Shown: positions 1-7,449, counted from the stretch's first letter. The stretch: DNA of 64,000 bases from Gottfriedia endophytica (GCF_017814275.1 NZ_JAGIYQ010000002.1:248001-312000), one strand, 5' to 3'. Notes: generated by a model from the letters alone, not told the origin. A program made the numbers and translations.

Positions 1-1235
1 CTCCGCTGTATAGCAGTACCACCTTCTGTATAAGAAACTGCCCAAAGAAGTGCATTATGTCCATACTTTTTACGAACCCGATCCATTACATAACCTAAAT
101 TTCTTTTGCACGGCTTTTTCTCATCAAACAAATTTAGCTGCATATTCTCGTCATTTACAATATTGGAAAGTGAAATACTAATCTGCCTGACTGTTTTCCT
201 TTCATAATATTGATTAAATAAATGAAGACACACTTTATATAATTCTGAGGTGATGTTTGTTGGATCATCAATTGTATACGCATGAGAAAAACCTCCTCCA
301 TATTCCTCACGACTATACCCTACCCCTAACGTAATCGTGCGCCCAGCTTTTTTGGCGTTACGTGCTCTTCTAGCTACTTCTTCACACATTTCTAAAATAA
401 CATGCTTAACTTCTTCCTCTTTTGTATAGTCCCGTAATAAGATTTGACTCTTCCCAAAACTGATTTGACCATTTAAAATAGGGGCACCTAATTCGGATAA
501 ATCGACTCCCCATGCATGATGATAAAGTTGATTACCCATTACACCAAATTTCTTTTCAAGTGCATGTAAAGGATAATTAGCTAATTGTCCTACCGAATAA
601 ATCCCCATTCGATTTAACGTCCGTTCAAGTCGCCCCCCTATCCCCCACATCTTATTAAGAGGAGTAACCTTCCACAATTTATCTTCTACATCCTTATATG
701 TCCATTCTGCAATTCCTTTTTTCTTCGCTTCTAAATCTAAACAAAGTTTTGATAAAAGCATATTTGGACCAATTCCAATTGCGCATGGTAATCCAAATTC
801 TTTTGCAATGTCATCCTTAATTTTCCTAGCAATTTCCCATTTATCTCCCCATAACCGCTTAACTCCATCAACCTTAATAAAACATTCATCGACACTGTAT
901 ACATGCAAGTCCTCGAGTGGAACATATGTGTTAAGAAGTTTAATAATCTCTGTAGAGGTCTCTAAATACTCCTTCATTTTTGGATTTACAATTCGAATAC
1001 GTGGATCTTTTGGAATTTCAAATAGACGAGAACCAGTTTTAATCCCAAATTCCTCCTTCATACGAGGAGAGGCTGCTAGCACAATACTCCCTTGGCGTTC
1101 AACATCTCCTACAACAGCTAAATAACATGTTAGAGGATCTAGACCAAGTTTAACGGCTGAACAGCTTGCATAAAAACTTTTCATATCAATACATAAAATT
1201 TGGTGATGTGGTAAATTGTCATAACAAATTGTCAT
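1..1235 (-). CDS. polY2: Y-family DNA polymerase PolY2 (YqjW/UvrX-like), 3' end cut by window edge
   Basis: Translesion DNA polymerase of the UmuC/DinB class used under SOS stress. I translated this frame from the ATG at 1235, preceded by GAGGTG six bases upstream; 411 codons are open to base 1 with no stop. The palm metal-binding Asp lies in IDMKSF (D17) and the second acidic pair in YSVDECF (D116, E117), followed by helix-hairpin-helix and little-finger regions. YqjW/UvrX proteins are about 412-416 residues, so probably only a few C-terminal residues are missing. It is divergent from yqzH with LexA boxes between them, as for B. subtilis yqjW-yqzH. A second family member (polY1) lies at 35-36 kb. 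Confidence 0.93.
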   Translation of the reverse strand, partial: MTICYDNLPHHQILCIDMKSFYASCSAVKLGLDPLTCYLAVVGDVERQGSIVLAASPRMKEEFGIKTGSRLFEIPKDPRIRIVNPKMKEYLETSTEIIKLLNTYVPLEDLHVYSVDECFIKVDGVKRLWGDKWEIARKIKDDIAKEFGLPCAIGIGPNMLLSKLCLDLEAKKKGIAEWTYKDVEDKLWKVTPLNKMWGIGGRLERTLNRMGIYSVGQLANYPLHALEKKFGVMGNQLYHHAWGVDLSELGAPILNGQISFGKSQILLRDYTKEEEVKHVILEMCEEVARRARNAKKAGRTITLGVGYSREEYGGGFSHAYTIDDPTNITSELYKVCLHLFNQYYERKTVRQISISLSNIVNDENMQLNLFDEKKPCKRNLGYVMDRVRKKYGHNALLWAVSYTEGGTAIQR

Positions 1236-1382
1236 TTCCTTCACCTCAACTTTTTTGTTTTTATCTCTGCAAGTGACGAAAATCTGCTTCACTTCTGCAG
1301 ACTTTCGCTCTAAGTTAACTATCTAAAAATCAATATTAAAATAGAACAGAACGTTGTTTTTATAAAAGACCACACAAAAACA

Positions 1383-1396
1383 AGAACTTTTGTTCT
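1383..1396. promoter_or_regulatory. LexA (DinR) SOS box
   Basis: AGAACTTTTGTTCT is a perfect GAAC-N4-GTTC palindrome, the core of the Bacillus LexA operator. It lies in the divergent region between polY2 and yqzH, both in the LexA regulon in B. subtilis. Confidence 0.8.
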
Positions 1397-1426
1397 TATT
1401 TTTATTATTATACCCATTATATTAAA

Positions 1427-1440
1427 CGAATATACGTTCT
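1427..1440. promoter_or_regulatory. Second, weaker LexA (DinR) box
   Basis: CGAATATACGTTCT matches the Bacillus SOS consensus CGAAC-N4-GTTCG with mismatches at the fifth and last positions. It sits on the yqzH side of the first box, so each divergent gene may have its own operator. Confidence 0.6.
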
Positions 1441-1518
1441 TATTCAATAAAAATCTCTACTTTGAAGAATTGTTAATTTTAGGTATACTTAAGAACAGCA
1501 ATAGGAGGATAGAAATCA

Positions 1519-1710
1519 ATGGATGTACAATTTATCAAACACATGATTAAACGAAATCTAATCCAATATGGAGGAGAACATAAAGACTTAATAACTGAGG
1601 AAGCCCTAAATGAACTAAGTCAACAAGTTCTACACGAACACGAACAGAACAACACCCCACTTCACGAAGCAGTCAACGACATCATTTATGACTACATAAC
1701 GAATAAGTAG
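1519..1710 (+). CDS. yqzH: YqzH family small protein
   Basis: A 63-residue soluble acidic-helical protein of unknown function. It starts at an ATG preceded by AGGAGG. The sequence (helix, QYGGE turn, helix with HEHEQN, C-terminal DYITNK) and its position divergent from polY2 behind LexA boxes match B. subtilis YqzH. A role in the SOS response is inferred only from this shared control; no catalytic motif is visible. Confidence 0.85.
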   Translation: MDVQFIKHMIKRNLIQYGGEHKDLITEEALNELSQQVLHEHEQNNTPLHEAVNDIIYDYITNK

Positions 1711-2042
1711 AAAAGTGGAAGCAACCCGCTTATCTCCGAAAGGCGTTGGAGCAATAACCAAATGAAGTGCGATTTTTCACTTCAATTGGTTATTGTGAAA
1801 CGACCGAGGAGATGGTTGCTGGAACTGGACAAATAAGAAATGCGAAGGCGACTTGCCCACCTCCGAAAGACATTGGAGCAAATAACAAGTGAAATGGCCG
1901 AGGAGGTAGGCGCCGTAGCTAGACAGTAAGAAAAGTGGAAGCAACCAGCTTATCTCCAAAAGGCGTTGGAGCAAATAACAAGTTGAGAGTGTTCTTTGCT
2001 TAGTATTTGTGAAATGTCGGGGAACTAGTCTATATAACTGGT
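1711..2042. repeat. Three tandem copies of a long-hairpin intergenic repeat (family A)
   Basis: Units begin near 1711, 1839 and 1932. Each carries a CTCCRAAAG motif, TTGGAGCAA, an arm related to CAAATAACAAG, and GTGAAATGNCCGAGGAGGT, so that the two ends can pair into a long hairpin. The middle unit has lost the inner stem. Similar AGCTCCGACAGACATTGGAGCAA-type repeats are common between genes in Bacillaceae from memory; I know no established name. No gene is credible in this stretch. Confidence 0.8.
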
Positions 2043-2059
2043 GAGATTTGTAGAATACA

Positions 2060-2098
2060 AAAAACTCCTTAGTTCAAATTTTGAACTAAGGAGTTTAA
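2060..2098 (-). terminator. Rho-independent terminator downstream of yxcD-like gene
   Basis: A 17-bp inverted repeat (AAACTCCTTAGTTCAAA and its complement, 2062-2096) has a T-tract on the minus strand, directly after the stop of the gene at 2103. Confidence 0.85.
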
Positions 2099-2102
2099 TT
2101 TA

Positions 2103-2396
2103 TCAATCAAACGTTACAAAAGCGATGATCCCATCTTGCTCTTCGAAACCAATTTCTACTTCCATTGTATTGGTAAGAAAATTATGCTCTGCTTCCAATA
2201 AAAAACCGATAGCATCAGAAATTCGTTGCTCGTTGTATAGAAAGTGTTGACCTCTTGCATTAACTGCACAAAAGATTTCTTCACCCTCTTCATATTGGAA
2301 CTCCATTTGAACACTTTCAGGGTTAATTCGCTCTAAATCTGCTACAAAAAGACAAACAGCATTTGCAATATCTTGCTCATTTAAATAAATTTTCAT
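2103..2396 (-). CDS. yxcD: YxcD family protein (DUF2653)
   Basis: A 97-residue acidic cytoplasmic protein. The pattern of an N-terminal LNEQDIANAVCLFVAD helix, a 'FLYNEQRISDAIGFLLEAEHN' -like middle and a closing EEQDGIIAFV strand matches B. subtilis YxcD from memory; the function is unknown. It lies 12 bases after the secreted Ser/Tyr-rich protein gene at 2409 and ahead of a strong terminator, so the two probably form an operon. Confidence 0.75.
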   Translation of the reverse strand: MKIYLNEQDIANAVCLFVADLERINPESVQMEFQYEEGEEIFCAVNARGQHFLYNEQRISDAIGFLLEAEHNFLTNTMEVEIGFEEQDGIIAFVTFD

Positions 2397-2408
2397 TGTC
2401 CGCCCCTA

Positions 2409-2891
2409 CTAATAGTTTCTTCGTTTGTTTCCAAAGATCCATTTAACTAATCGAATGATAATCAAGATCATTATGATATCGATTAGTAACCCAAAAAATG
2501 AAAAACCATAGTGATATCCACCGTAGTAACCACCAAAAGGATGGAATAGGTGACCAAAGAATGCACCAGCTCCAAAAGCCCCTGCATACTTCCAAAAGCT
2601 ACTACTTGAACGCGTTGAAGAACGGTAGCGATAATTTGTGCTCGGAGAACTAGGGCGATAGCTACGAGTAGAACGATATGATCTTGAACTATAGTGACTT
2701 GACATTCCCCTACTTGAGCGATATGAGGCAACTTGAGTTAAACCTGTTTGTATAGTATTAGAATTAACTAACTCAGTAGGAAAATGCTGAAATCCTGAAT
2801 TTGAGTTGGTTTGTATTGTACTTGCTTTAACACTACTTAATCCACTTAGTGATAATACAATAATAATAAGAAAAGATATCACTTTTTTCAA
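2409..2891 (-). CDS. Secreted or membrane-anchored Ser/Tyr/Arg-rich protein
   Basis: A 160-residue protein not confidently recognised. Residues 1-23 form a signal peptide ending SVKAS. A low-complexity Ser/Arg/Tyr stretch spans about 55-97, then a Gly/His/Phe/Tyr-rich segment, then one membrane helix (about 130-150, LLIDIIMILIIIRLV) and a basic tail. The layout recalls small Tim44-like or glycine-rich membrane proteins, but no diagnostic motif is present. It is co-directional with and just upstream of the YxcD-like gene. Confidence 0.7.
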   Translation of the reverse strand: MKKVISFLIIIVLSLSGLSSVKASTIQTNSNSGFQHFPTELVNSNTIQTGLTQVASYRSSRGMSSHYSSRSYRSTRSYRPSSPSTNYRYRSSTRSSSSFWKYAGAFGAGAFFGHLFHPFGGYYGGYHYGFSFFGLLIDIIMILIIIRLVKWIFGNKRRNY

Positions 2892-2937
2892 TTGAAACCC
2901 TTCTTTCAGCTGGATATGCTCAATATTTATTCCACTA

Positions 2938-3540
2938 TTATAGCCATTTAATTCTTCTTTTTGTCAAGAAATTGTCTCCTAATAAATGTGAAAAATATCC
3001 AACGAAACCTGCTAGACATATACCACTTACACCAATATCTTTCTGTAATAAATAAGAAATACCGGTCCAAAATCCTAAAAAGTAGACTGAATGTGTAAGC
3101 CCTCTATGTTTTAATCTAGAAGCAACTGCAATAAAAAGACCGATACAAACAACTGACCAACTTCCATAAAAAAACATCCAACCTATTAAAGAAATTAGTA
3201 TACCTGTCAAAAATAAAATCGATTTAATATTCCTCAGCCAACTTACACATAGAATAAAACCTAAACAAAGTGCAATGGCGTAAACCCATGAACCTGAACT
3301 AACTAAATTACCTGTCTTTATTAGAATAAATAATGAAACAGAAAGAAATAGAAAACTAAAAAATACTCGAAGCGGTGTTGATACTTTCTTTGTTAACGAG
3401 CTATTTTGATGATCAAGATCAGGTACTAAACTACTAATAGCACCTACGACAAGTGGAATTGTCATTGCATCGTTTTTTGTTGCATACATCGTCACACCAG
3501 TTGCGAATAACCCTACAATTACATGACTTTTTCCATCCAA
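2938..3540 (-). CDS. YdjM/DUF457-family membrane-bound metal-dependent hydrolase
   Basis: A 200-residue protein of the YdjM/LexA-binding-hydrolase family, integral to the membrane. Family metal ligands are visible in order: SHVIVG near the N-terminus, VPDLDH around residue 43, HRGLTHS around 145 and FSHLLGDNF near 185. Several hydrophobic helices lie between them. The substrate of this family is uncertain. The gene stands alone on the minus strand, divergent from tatC. Confidence 0.82.
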   Translation of the reverse strand: MDGKSHVIVGLFATGVTMYATKNDAMTIPLVVGAISSLVPDLDHQNSSLTKKVSTPLRVFFSFLFLSVSLFILIKTGNLVSSGSWVYAIALCLGFILCVSWLRNIKSILFLTGILISLIGWMFFYGSWSVVCIGLFIAVASRLKHRGLTHSVYFLGFWTGISYLLQKDIGVSGICLAGFVGYFSHLLGDNFLTKRRIKWL

Positions 3541-3691
3541 AATTGTTACCTACCTTATTCAATCATTTACATCAGTATCATTCATTTTAGTATGAAAATG
3601 AAAAATGTGAAACAGAAAAATTCTTAATTTGGAAAATTATGTGAGCGTTTTTCGAATTTGATCATGAATCCGTTGACGTATCTCATTTTTT

Positions 3692-3721
3692 TTGACAAAA
3701 TGAAGTGAAACTTACTATTAA
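3692..3721 (+). promoter_or_regulatory. Probable sigma-A promoter of tatC
   Basis: TTGACA at 3692-3697 is followed after 18 bases by TATTAA at 3716-3721, a weaker -10. It lies about 50 bases before the tatC start. The -35 is perfect; the -10 choice is uncertain. Confidence 0.4.
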
Positions 3722-3769
3722 AATTGTTGAAAATGGGAGCGTTTTAATAGCAAACAGCGGGGGAATTTT

Positions 3770-4504
3770 ATGCAAGAAAAAGAAATGAGTGTTATTGAAC
3801 ATTTAGACGAGCTTAGAAACCGTATCATAAAAGTAATTGTAGCCTTTTTATTCTTTTTGGGTATTGGATTATATTTCACAAAAGATATTTATGCATTTTT
3901 AGTTAAAGACCTACATAGACCATTATTAGCATTAGGCCCAAGTGATGTATTTTGGTTGTATTTTGCAATTGCTGGAGTTTTTGCCATTGCATGTTCAATT
4001 CCGTTTATTTCTTACCAAATTTGGTCTTTTGTTAAGCCAGCATTAGATGAAAACGAACAAAGAACAACATTACTCTATATTCCTGCAATCTTTATTTTAT
4101 TTATCTGTGGAATGGCCTTTGGATATTTTATTATCTTTCCTAATGTACTGCATTTTTTAACAGTAATGAGTAAAGGATTAGTAGAGATTAATTTTACAGC
4201 AGAACGTTATTTCTCTTTTCTATTTAACTTAGTTTTACCGATGGCACTGTTTTTTGATTTACCTATATTAATTATATTTTTAACTCGCATAGGCGTGCTA
4301 ACTCCAATGTTTATGAGAAAAATGAGAAGATATGCATACTTTATTCTCGTCATTATTGCATCAATGATTTCACCACCGGAATTTATTTCACATATTATGA
4401 CAAGTATTCCATTAATTTTAATCTATGAATGCAGTATTTTTGTTTCTAGCTTTACATATAAGAAAAAAATTAAAAGAGAACAAATGAATATGAGTGGTAA
4501 TTAA
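3770..4504 (+). CDS. tatC: Twin-arginine translocase subunit TatC
   Basis: A 244-residue polytopic component of the Tat pathway that recognises twin-arginine signal peptides of folded exported proteins. The family hallmark HLDELRNRIIK is at the N-terminus, followed by the conserved FAIAGVFAIACSIPFISYQIW region and six hydrophobic helices. The start has GGGGG eight bases upstream. No tatA-like gene adjoins it, unlike the usual tatA-tatC pair, so its TatA partner must be encoded elsewhere. A strong terminator follows at once. Confidence 0.95.
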   Translation: MQEKEMSVIEHLDELRNRIIKVIVAFLFFLGIGLYFTKDIYAFLVKDLHRPLLALGPSDVFWLYFAIAGVFAIACSIPFISYQIWSFVKPALDENEQRTTLLYIPAIFILFICGMAFGYFIIFPNVLHFLTVMSKGLVEINFTAERYFSFLFNLVLPMALFFDLPILIIFLTRIGVLTPMFMRKMRRYAYFILVIIASMISPPEFISHIMTSIPLILIYECSIFVSSFTYKKKIKREQMNMSGN

Positions 4505-4544
4505 AGAAACTGCATGCCAGTAAGAGGCATGCAGTTTCTTTTTA
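4504..4544 (+). terminator. Terminator after tatC
   Basis: A 15-bp perfect stem (AAGAAACTGCATGCC at 4504-4518 with its complement at 4526-4540), 7-base loop, then a T-run. Confidence 0.9.
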
Positions 4545-4560
4545 TTGTGTTTATTTATAA

Positions 4561-4671
4561 GGCTCTTTTTTAAAAGATTGATGCTTTTGAGATTCGTAAC
4601 GGAAAGAGAGCATCCTAGAGTTGTAATCAACTACGCATTCTAAAATAGCAACAATGTAAACGAAAACAGCC
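4561..4671 (-). mobile_element. MITE copy M1, internally deleted, with perfect 8-bp target duplication
   Basis: An 111-bp non-coding element from GGCTCTTTTTTAAAAGATTG to CGAAAACAGCC; the ends are imperfect inverted repeats. It is bordered by ATTTATAA on both sides (4553-4560 and 4672-4679). Its reverse complement carries the ACATTGTTGCTATTTTAGAATRCGTAG-like left half and the GATGCTC core of the other copies (see M5 and M6), but the GC-rich central palindrome is deleted. Confidence 0.85.
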
Positions 4672-4785
4672 ATTTATAAAGACTAGATTCTCGGTCGTTT
4701 CACAACAACAAAGTGATAAGCATACTTCATTTAGTATTGATGCCCATTGTTATACAGGTTGTCTACATTTTCTATTTAACTATAT

Positions 4786-5106
4786 TTAGAAAAATTGACT
4801 AAATGAATAGACCGAAATGATTAGTCCAATACATGTAAAACTTAAAGACGCTATAAGTGCAAGATTACGTTCAAAGTAATTATTCATTTCTTTTAATTCA
4901 ATTCCAGCAACTCGATGCCACTGATAATGTTGGAGAGGTGTATAAATTGGTTGCCGATTATTTTTAAATAACAAGAAAAGCGTTGTCATTATTCCAATAA
5001 AAACTGCCCAACTACCAGGTGAAGTTTTTGAAGTACTACTAAATAGATAAGTTAAAACTACTTCAACAATTAGTACAGAAGAAACAGTAAACAACTTCTT
5101 AAACAT
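4786..5106 (-). CDS. Small membrane protein of unknown function
   Basis: A 106-residue protein with three predicted membrane helices (about 5-23, 32-47 and 82-104) and a charged segment between the second and third containing YQWHRVAGIELKE. No family is recognised. The ATG is preceded by an AGGGGG-type ribosome binding site. A CodY-like box lies about 65-80 bases upstream. It is monocistronic. Confidence 0.6.
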   Translation of the reverse strand: MFKKLFTVSSVLIVEVVLTYLFSSTSKTSPGSWAVFIGIMTTLFLLFKNNRQPIYTPLQHYQWHRVAGIELKEMNNYFERNLALIASLSFTCIGLIISVYSFSQFF

Positions 5107-5169
5107 ATTATTCCCCCTCTTTTAGAATTAGTTTGATTATATCAAAAATATTTTTCCAAAAATAGTAGG

Positions 5170-5184
5170 AATTTTCTGAAACTA
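5170..5184. promoter_or_regulatory. Possible CodY box
   Basis: AATTTTCTGAAACTA matches the CodY consensus AATTTTCWGAAAATT at 13 of 15 positions and lies upstream of the small membrane protein gene starting at 5106. Chance matches are likely in AT-rich DNA. Confidence 0.35.
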
Positions 5185-5267
5185 CGTAGTATATTTAATC
5201 CATTTTGAAAAAAATAAAAAATCTCACACTTCGTTCGCATAATGTTCTTATTTTTTGAAAATTACTA

Positions 5268-5296
5268 TTGAACAAAAAGAACAATTGTTCTATAAT
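5268..5296 (+). promoter_or_regulatory. Orphan promoter with embedded LexA operator
   Basis: TTGAAC (5268-5273), a 17-base spacer, then a perfect TATAAT (5291-5296). The palindrome AGAACAATTGTTCT (5278-5291), a perfect GAAC-N4-GTTC LexA box, fills the spacer, a classic repressor position. The predicted start is near 5303. No gene follows on the plus strand; the next features are a hairpin (5312-5335) and then the 3' end of the convergent DivIC-like gene. Confidence 0.7.
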
Positions 5297-5311
5297 TAAA
5301 AAGAAGCAATA

Positions 5312-5335
5312 AAAAAACACCTATTAGGTGTTTTT
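5312..5335 (-). terminator. Terminator of DivIC-like gene, bidirectional
   Basis: AACACCTATTAGGTGTT stem with an A-run on one side and a T-run on the other; on the minus strand it follows the stop at 5360. It could also stop the LexA-controlled plus-strand transcript. Confidence 0.65.
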
Positions 5336-5359
5336 AAACTATATGTATCGTAGAACGAA

Positions 5360-5797
5360 TCAATTTTTATTATGATTTTCTTCGGCTTTCGGGACAATAT
5401 ATAGTGTCTCTCCATCTTTTGAGACCAAATATTCATTTCGTGCATAATTTGCAATGTAATCAGGATCATTTAGTAACCGAATTTGACGATTTAATTCTTT
5501 TTCGATATTAACCTGTTTTACTTGTACTGCTTTAAGCTTATTTAACTCTTCATTTTTTGATGCCTCAAAACCATTCATTCTAAAAAAATAGATACAACAA
5601 ATAAGAAGTAATGTACCATACATTATGGTCAATATTAATCGATGCACTCTAAGTCTACTTTTCGATTTTAACTCAGGAGTACGAAAAGGGATATTCGGTT
5701 GTGTAACTTCTCTAACTGGATTATATAATTTTCGTGCTTCTGCCCTCACGTATCTTCCCTCTTCTCTGATAAAGTATGCTTGTTCATAGTTTATCAA
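5360..5797 (-). CDS. DivIC/FtsB-like septum formation initiator protein
   Basis: A 145-residue bitopic division protein of the FtsL/DivIC superfamily. A cytoplasmic N-terminus of about 50 residues precedes one membrane helix (about 53-71), then an extracytoplasmic coiled coil (NEELNKLKAVQVKQ to LNRQIRLL) and the family signature LNDPDYIANYARNEYLVSKDGE. DivIC acts at the septum with FtsL and DivIB. The canonical divIC lies near yabR in B. subtilis, so this may be a paralogue. A LexA-controlled promoter points at its 3' end. Confidence 0.75.
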   Translation of the reverse strand: MINYEQAYFIREEGRYVRAEARKLYNPVREVTQPNIPFRTPELKSKSRLRVHRLILTIMYGTLLLICCIYFFRMNGFEASKNEELNKLKAVQVKQVNIEKELNRQIRLLNDPDYIANYARNEYLVSKDGETLYIVPKAEENHNKN

Positions 5798-5969
5798 GAA
5801 ATGTCAAATTAGAAAAGAGAAAAAAGGAAAAAACAGTAATTTTAAGTAGAATAGTCATTAATTTAATAGGATTATGTCGAATATTGAACTTGTATCAATG
5901 ACAATTCACATAAGAAAAAATTGTTAAATAAATCAAATGATTCATTTAATATTTTTTTCTCAGAAATGA

Positions 5970-5998
5970 TTGACGAAAAATAAAACATCATGTATAGT
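5970..5998 (+). promoter_or_regulatory. Strong sigma-A promoter of an orphan small RNA
   Basis: TTGACG (5970-5975), exactly 17 bases, then TATAGT (5993-5998). The predicted start is about 6004-6006. The downstream terminator at 6064-6097 separates it from yojF, so it appears to drive a transcript of about 90 nt. Confidence 0.65.
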
Positions 5999-6004
5999 TA
6001 TATT

Positions 6005-6097
6005 AAATTAACTGAAAATTTAAACAGTTAAAAATATTATTCATGTTTTTACACATCCCCCCAATCCCTATCCTTTATAGATAGGGATCTTTTTTTA
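6005..6097 (+). ncRNA. Candidate small RNA of about 90 nt
   Basis: Bounded by a strong promoter and a terminator, with no open frame of note inside. The 5' part is AU-rich; a single-stranded CAUCCCCCC tract lies just before the terminator hairpin. Such C-rich unpaired tracts are used by Gram-positive sRNAs such as RsaE/RoxS to pair with Shine-Dalgarno sequences. I do not claim homology to RoxS. Confidence 0.5.
6064..6097 (+). terminator. Terminator of the candidate small RNA
   Basis: ATCCCTATC (6064-6072) pairs with GATAGGGAT (6080-6088) around a 7-base loop, followed by CTTTTTTT. Confidence 0.85.
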
Positions 6098-6203
6098 TTT
6101 GTCTACCCTGAAAATAACCTCTATTGTACATTTCCATTCGCCATGGTGGAGCGTTTATCGCAAGGATGTCTATGTTAATTTTTTTGCTCTTAATTAATGA
6201 ATA

Positions 6204-6269
6204 CCGGTTTTAAGAGAAACTCCGGCAGAAAAACGAGTCTGCCCTGCCCCCGCTGAGATGAGCGAGGGG
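6204..6269. other. Cluster of three short hairpins upstream of yojF
   Basis: Between the small RNA and yojF a locally GC-richer patch can fold into CCGGTTT/AAACTCCGG, GGCAGA/TCTGCC (6224-6243) and CCCCCGCT/AGCGAGGGG (6247-6269). It contains no gene. The remainder of 6098-6414 shows only AT-rich sequence and the yojF ribosome binding site. It could be a leader RNA or a decayed repeat. Confidence 0.35.
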
Positions 6270-6414
6270 ATTTTAGCAAATAATAACAATCTTGTTTTTC
6301 AGAGCCATTTTTTTAGAAAGTTTGAATTAACAAAGCCTTATTTAATGGCCAATTCACATCGTTACCATTTTGATTTTAGTTAGTTTATAATAACTTCTAT
6401 AGGAGGAATGCGAC

Positions 6415-6759
6415 ATGCAACAAATTCAAATTGAAGCTGTTCAAGCTGCTCTTCAAAAGTATCTTGAAAAGCCTGTATATATTCATTTAGAAACAACAAA
6501 TGGTGCGTATGCAAATCACTTTAATGAGAAAGTTATGACAGTAAATGCCTTTATTCGAAATGCTAAGGTAACAATCCAGCGTGCAACAATTGTTGGAAAA
6601 AATCCTTATCGCGTTGGTTTAAAGTTAGAAGAAGGTTGGGTTGTATCAGAAGGATTGACTGATTGGGAAATTAACGAAAAAGATCAATTATTATTAGCTG
6701 GGCATAATCCGGAAGGAAAACTTGCAATTGCCCTTCAATTAAGTCACTCACCATTTTAG
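6415..6759 (+). CDS. yojF: YojF family protein (DUF1806)
   Basis: A 114-residue soluble protein that accompanies bshB2 in many Bacillaceae. Its biochemical role is not established. The start is an ATG behind AGGAGG. The region around NPYRVGLKLEEGWVVSEGLTDW is characteristic. It ends 15 bases before bshB2 and shares its transcript, so a link to bacillithiol metabolism is inferred. Confidence 0.9.
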   Translation: MQQIQIEAVQAALQKYLEKPVYIHLETTNGAYANHFNEKVMTVNAFIRNAKVTIQRATIVGKNPYRVGLKLEEGWVVSEGLTDWEINEKDQLLLAGHNPEGKLAIALQLSHSPF

Positions 6760-6774
6760 AGAGGAGCGCAAATA

Positions 6775-7449
6775 ATGAAAGAAGAAAAAGTACTACTTGT
6801 GTTTCCTCATCCAGACGATGAAGCGTTTGGAGCTGCAGGAACAATTTCACAATTTACAAACAGAGGGGTCTCTGTTACTTATGCGTGTTTAACATTAGGA
6901 CAAATGGGGAGAAATATGGGAAACCCATTTTTTGCGACCAGAGAATCTTTACCCGACATTCGTAAAAAAGAATTACGTGATGCATGTAAAGAAATGGGTA
7001 TTCAAGATGTTAGAATGTTAGGCTTCCATGATAAGACAGTTGAGTTTGAAGATCCTGAAATCACCATAAAAAAAATTACAGATATAATTAATGAAATCAA
7101 ACCAACTCTTGTCATTACTTTTTATCCAGAGCATGGCGTTCACCCAGACCATGACGCAACATCAAGAGCTACTATCGAAGCAATTCGTCGATTAGACTCA
7201 AATAACCGCCCTACAGTTTGGTGTATAGCAATCACAAATAACCGATTTGATGTAATCGGAAAGCCAGACATTCAAAATGATGTAAGAGATGTAGCAAACC
7301 AAAAATTACGTGCAATCAAATCACACCGCTCTCAAACAGAAGCAATGTTTAAAGATATTTCTTCTATTGAGGATTTCGAGCATATCACCGATGAACGTAT
7401 TAAAAGATTCTTTGGTAAGGAAACATTTTATACGTACAAATTTGAATAA
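6775..7449 (+). CDS. bshB2: Bacillithiol biosynthesis deacetylase BshB2
   Basis: A 224-residue zinc hydrolase of the LmbE/PIG-L family that deacetylates GlcNAc-malate to GlcN-malate in bacillithiol synthesis. The metal motif HPDDE spans residues 12-16, and HPDHD at 123-127 supplies another ligand (H126). The length and the yojF partner match B. subtilis YojG. A GAGAGGAG site precedes the ATG. BrxB, a bacilliredoxin acting on the same thiol, is encoded at 46.9-47.3 kb. Confidence 0.93.
   Translation: MKEEKVLLVFPHPDDEAFGAAGTISQFTNRGVSVTYACLTLGQMGRNMGNPFFATRESLPDIRKKELRDACKEMGIQDVRMLGFHDKTVEFEDPEITIKKITDIINEIKPTLVITFYPEHGVHPDHDATSRATIEAIRRLDSNNRPTVWCIAITNNRFDVIGKPDIQNDVRDVANQKLRAIKSHRSQTEAMFKDISSIEDFEHITDERIKRFFGKETFYTYKFE

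Noticed and set aside
808-1125. Plus-strand frame of 105 codons
   Set aside because: It is antisense to polY2, whose motifs are complete on the minus strand.
1777-1974. Minus-strand open frame of 65 codons
   Set aside because: It lies wholly within the tandem family A repeats and has no ribosome binding site.
5241-5290. LexA promoter serving the small membrane protein gene at 4786-5106
   Set aside because: On the minus strand I found no -10/-35 pair overlapping the LexA box; the good promoter faces the other way.
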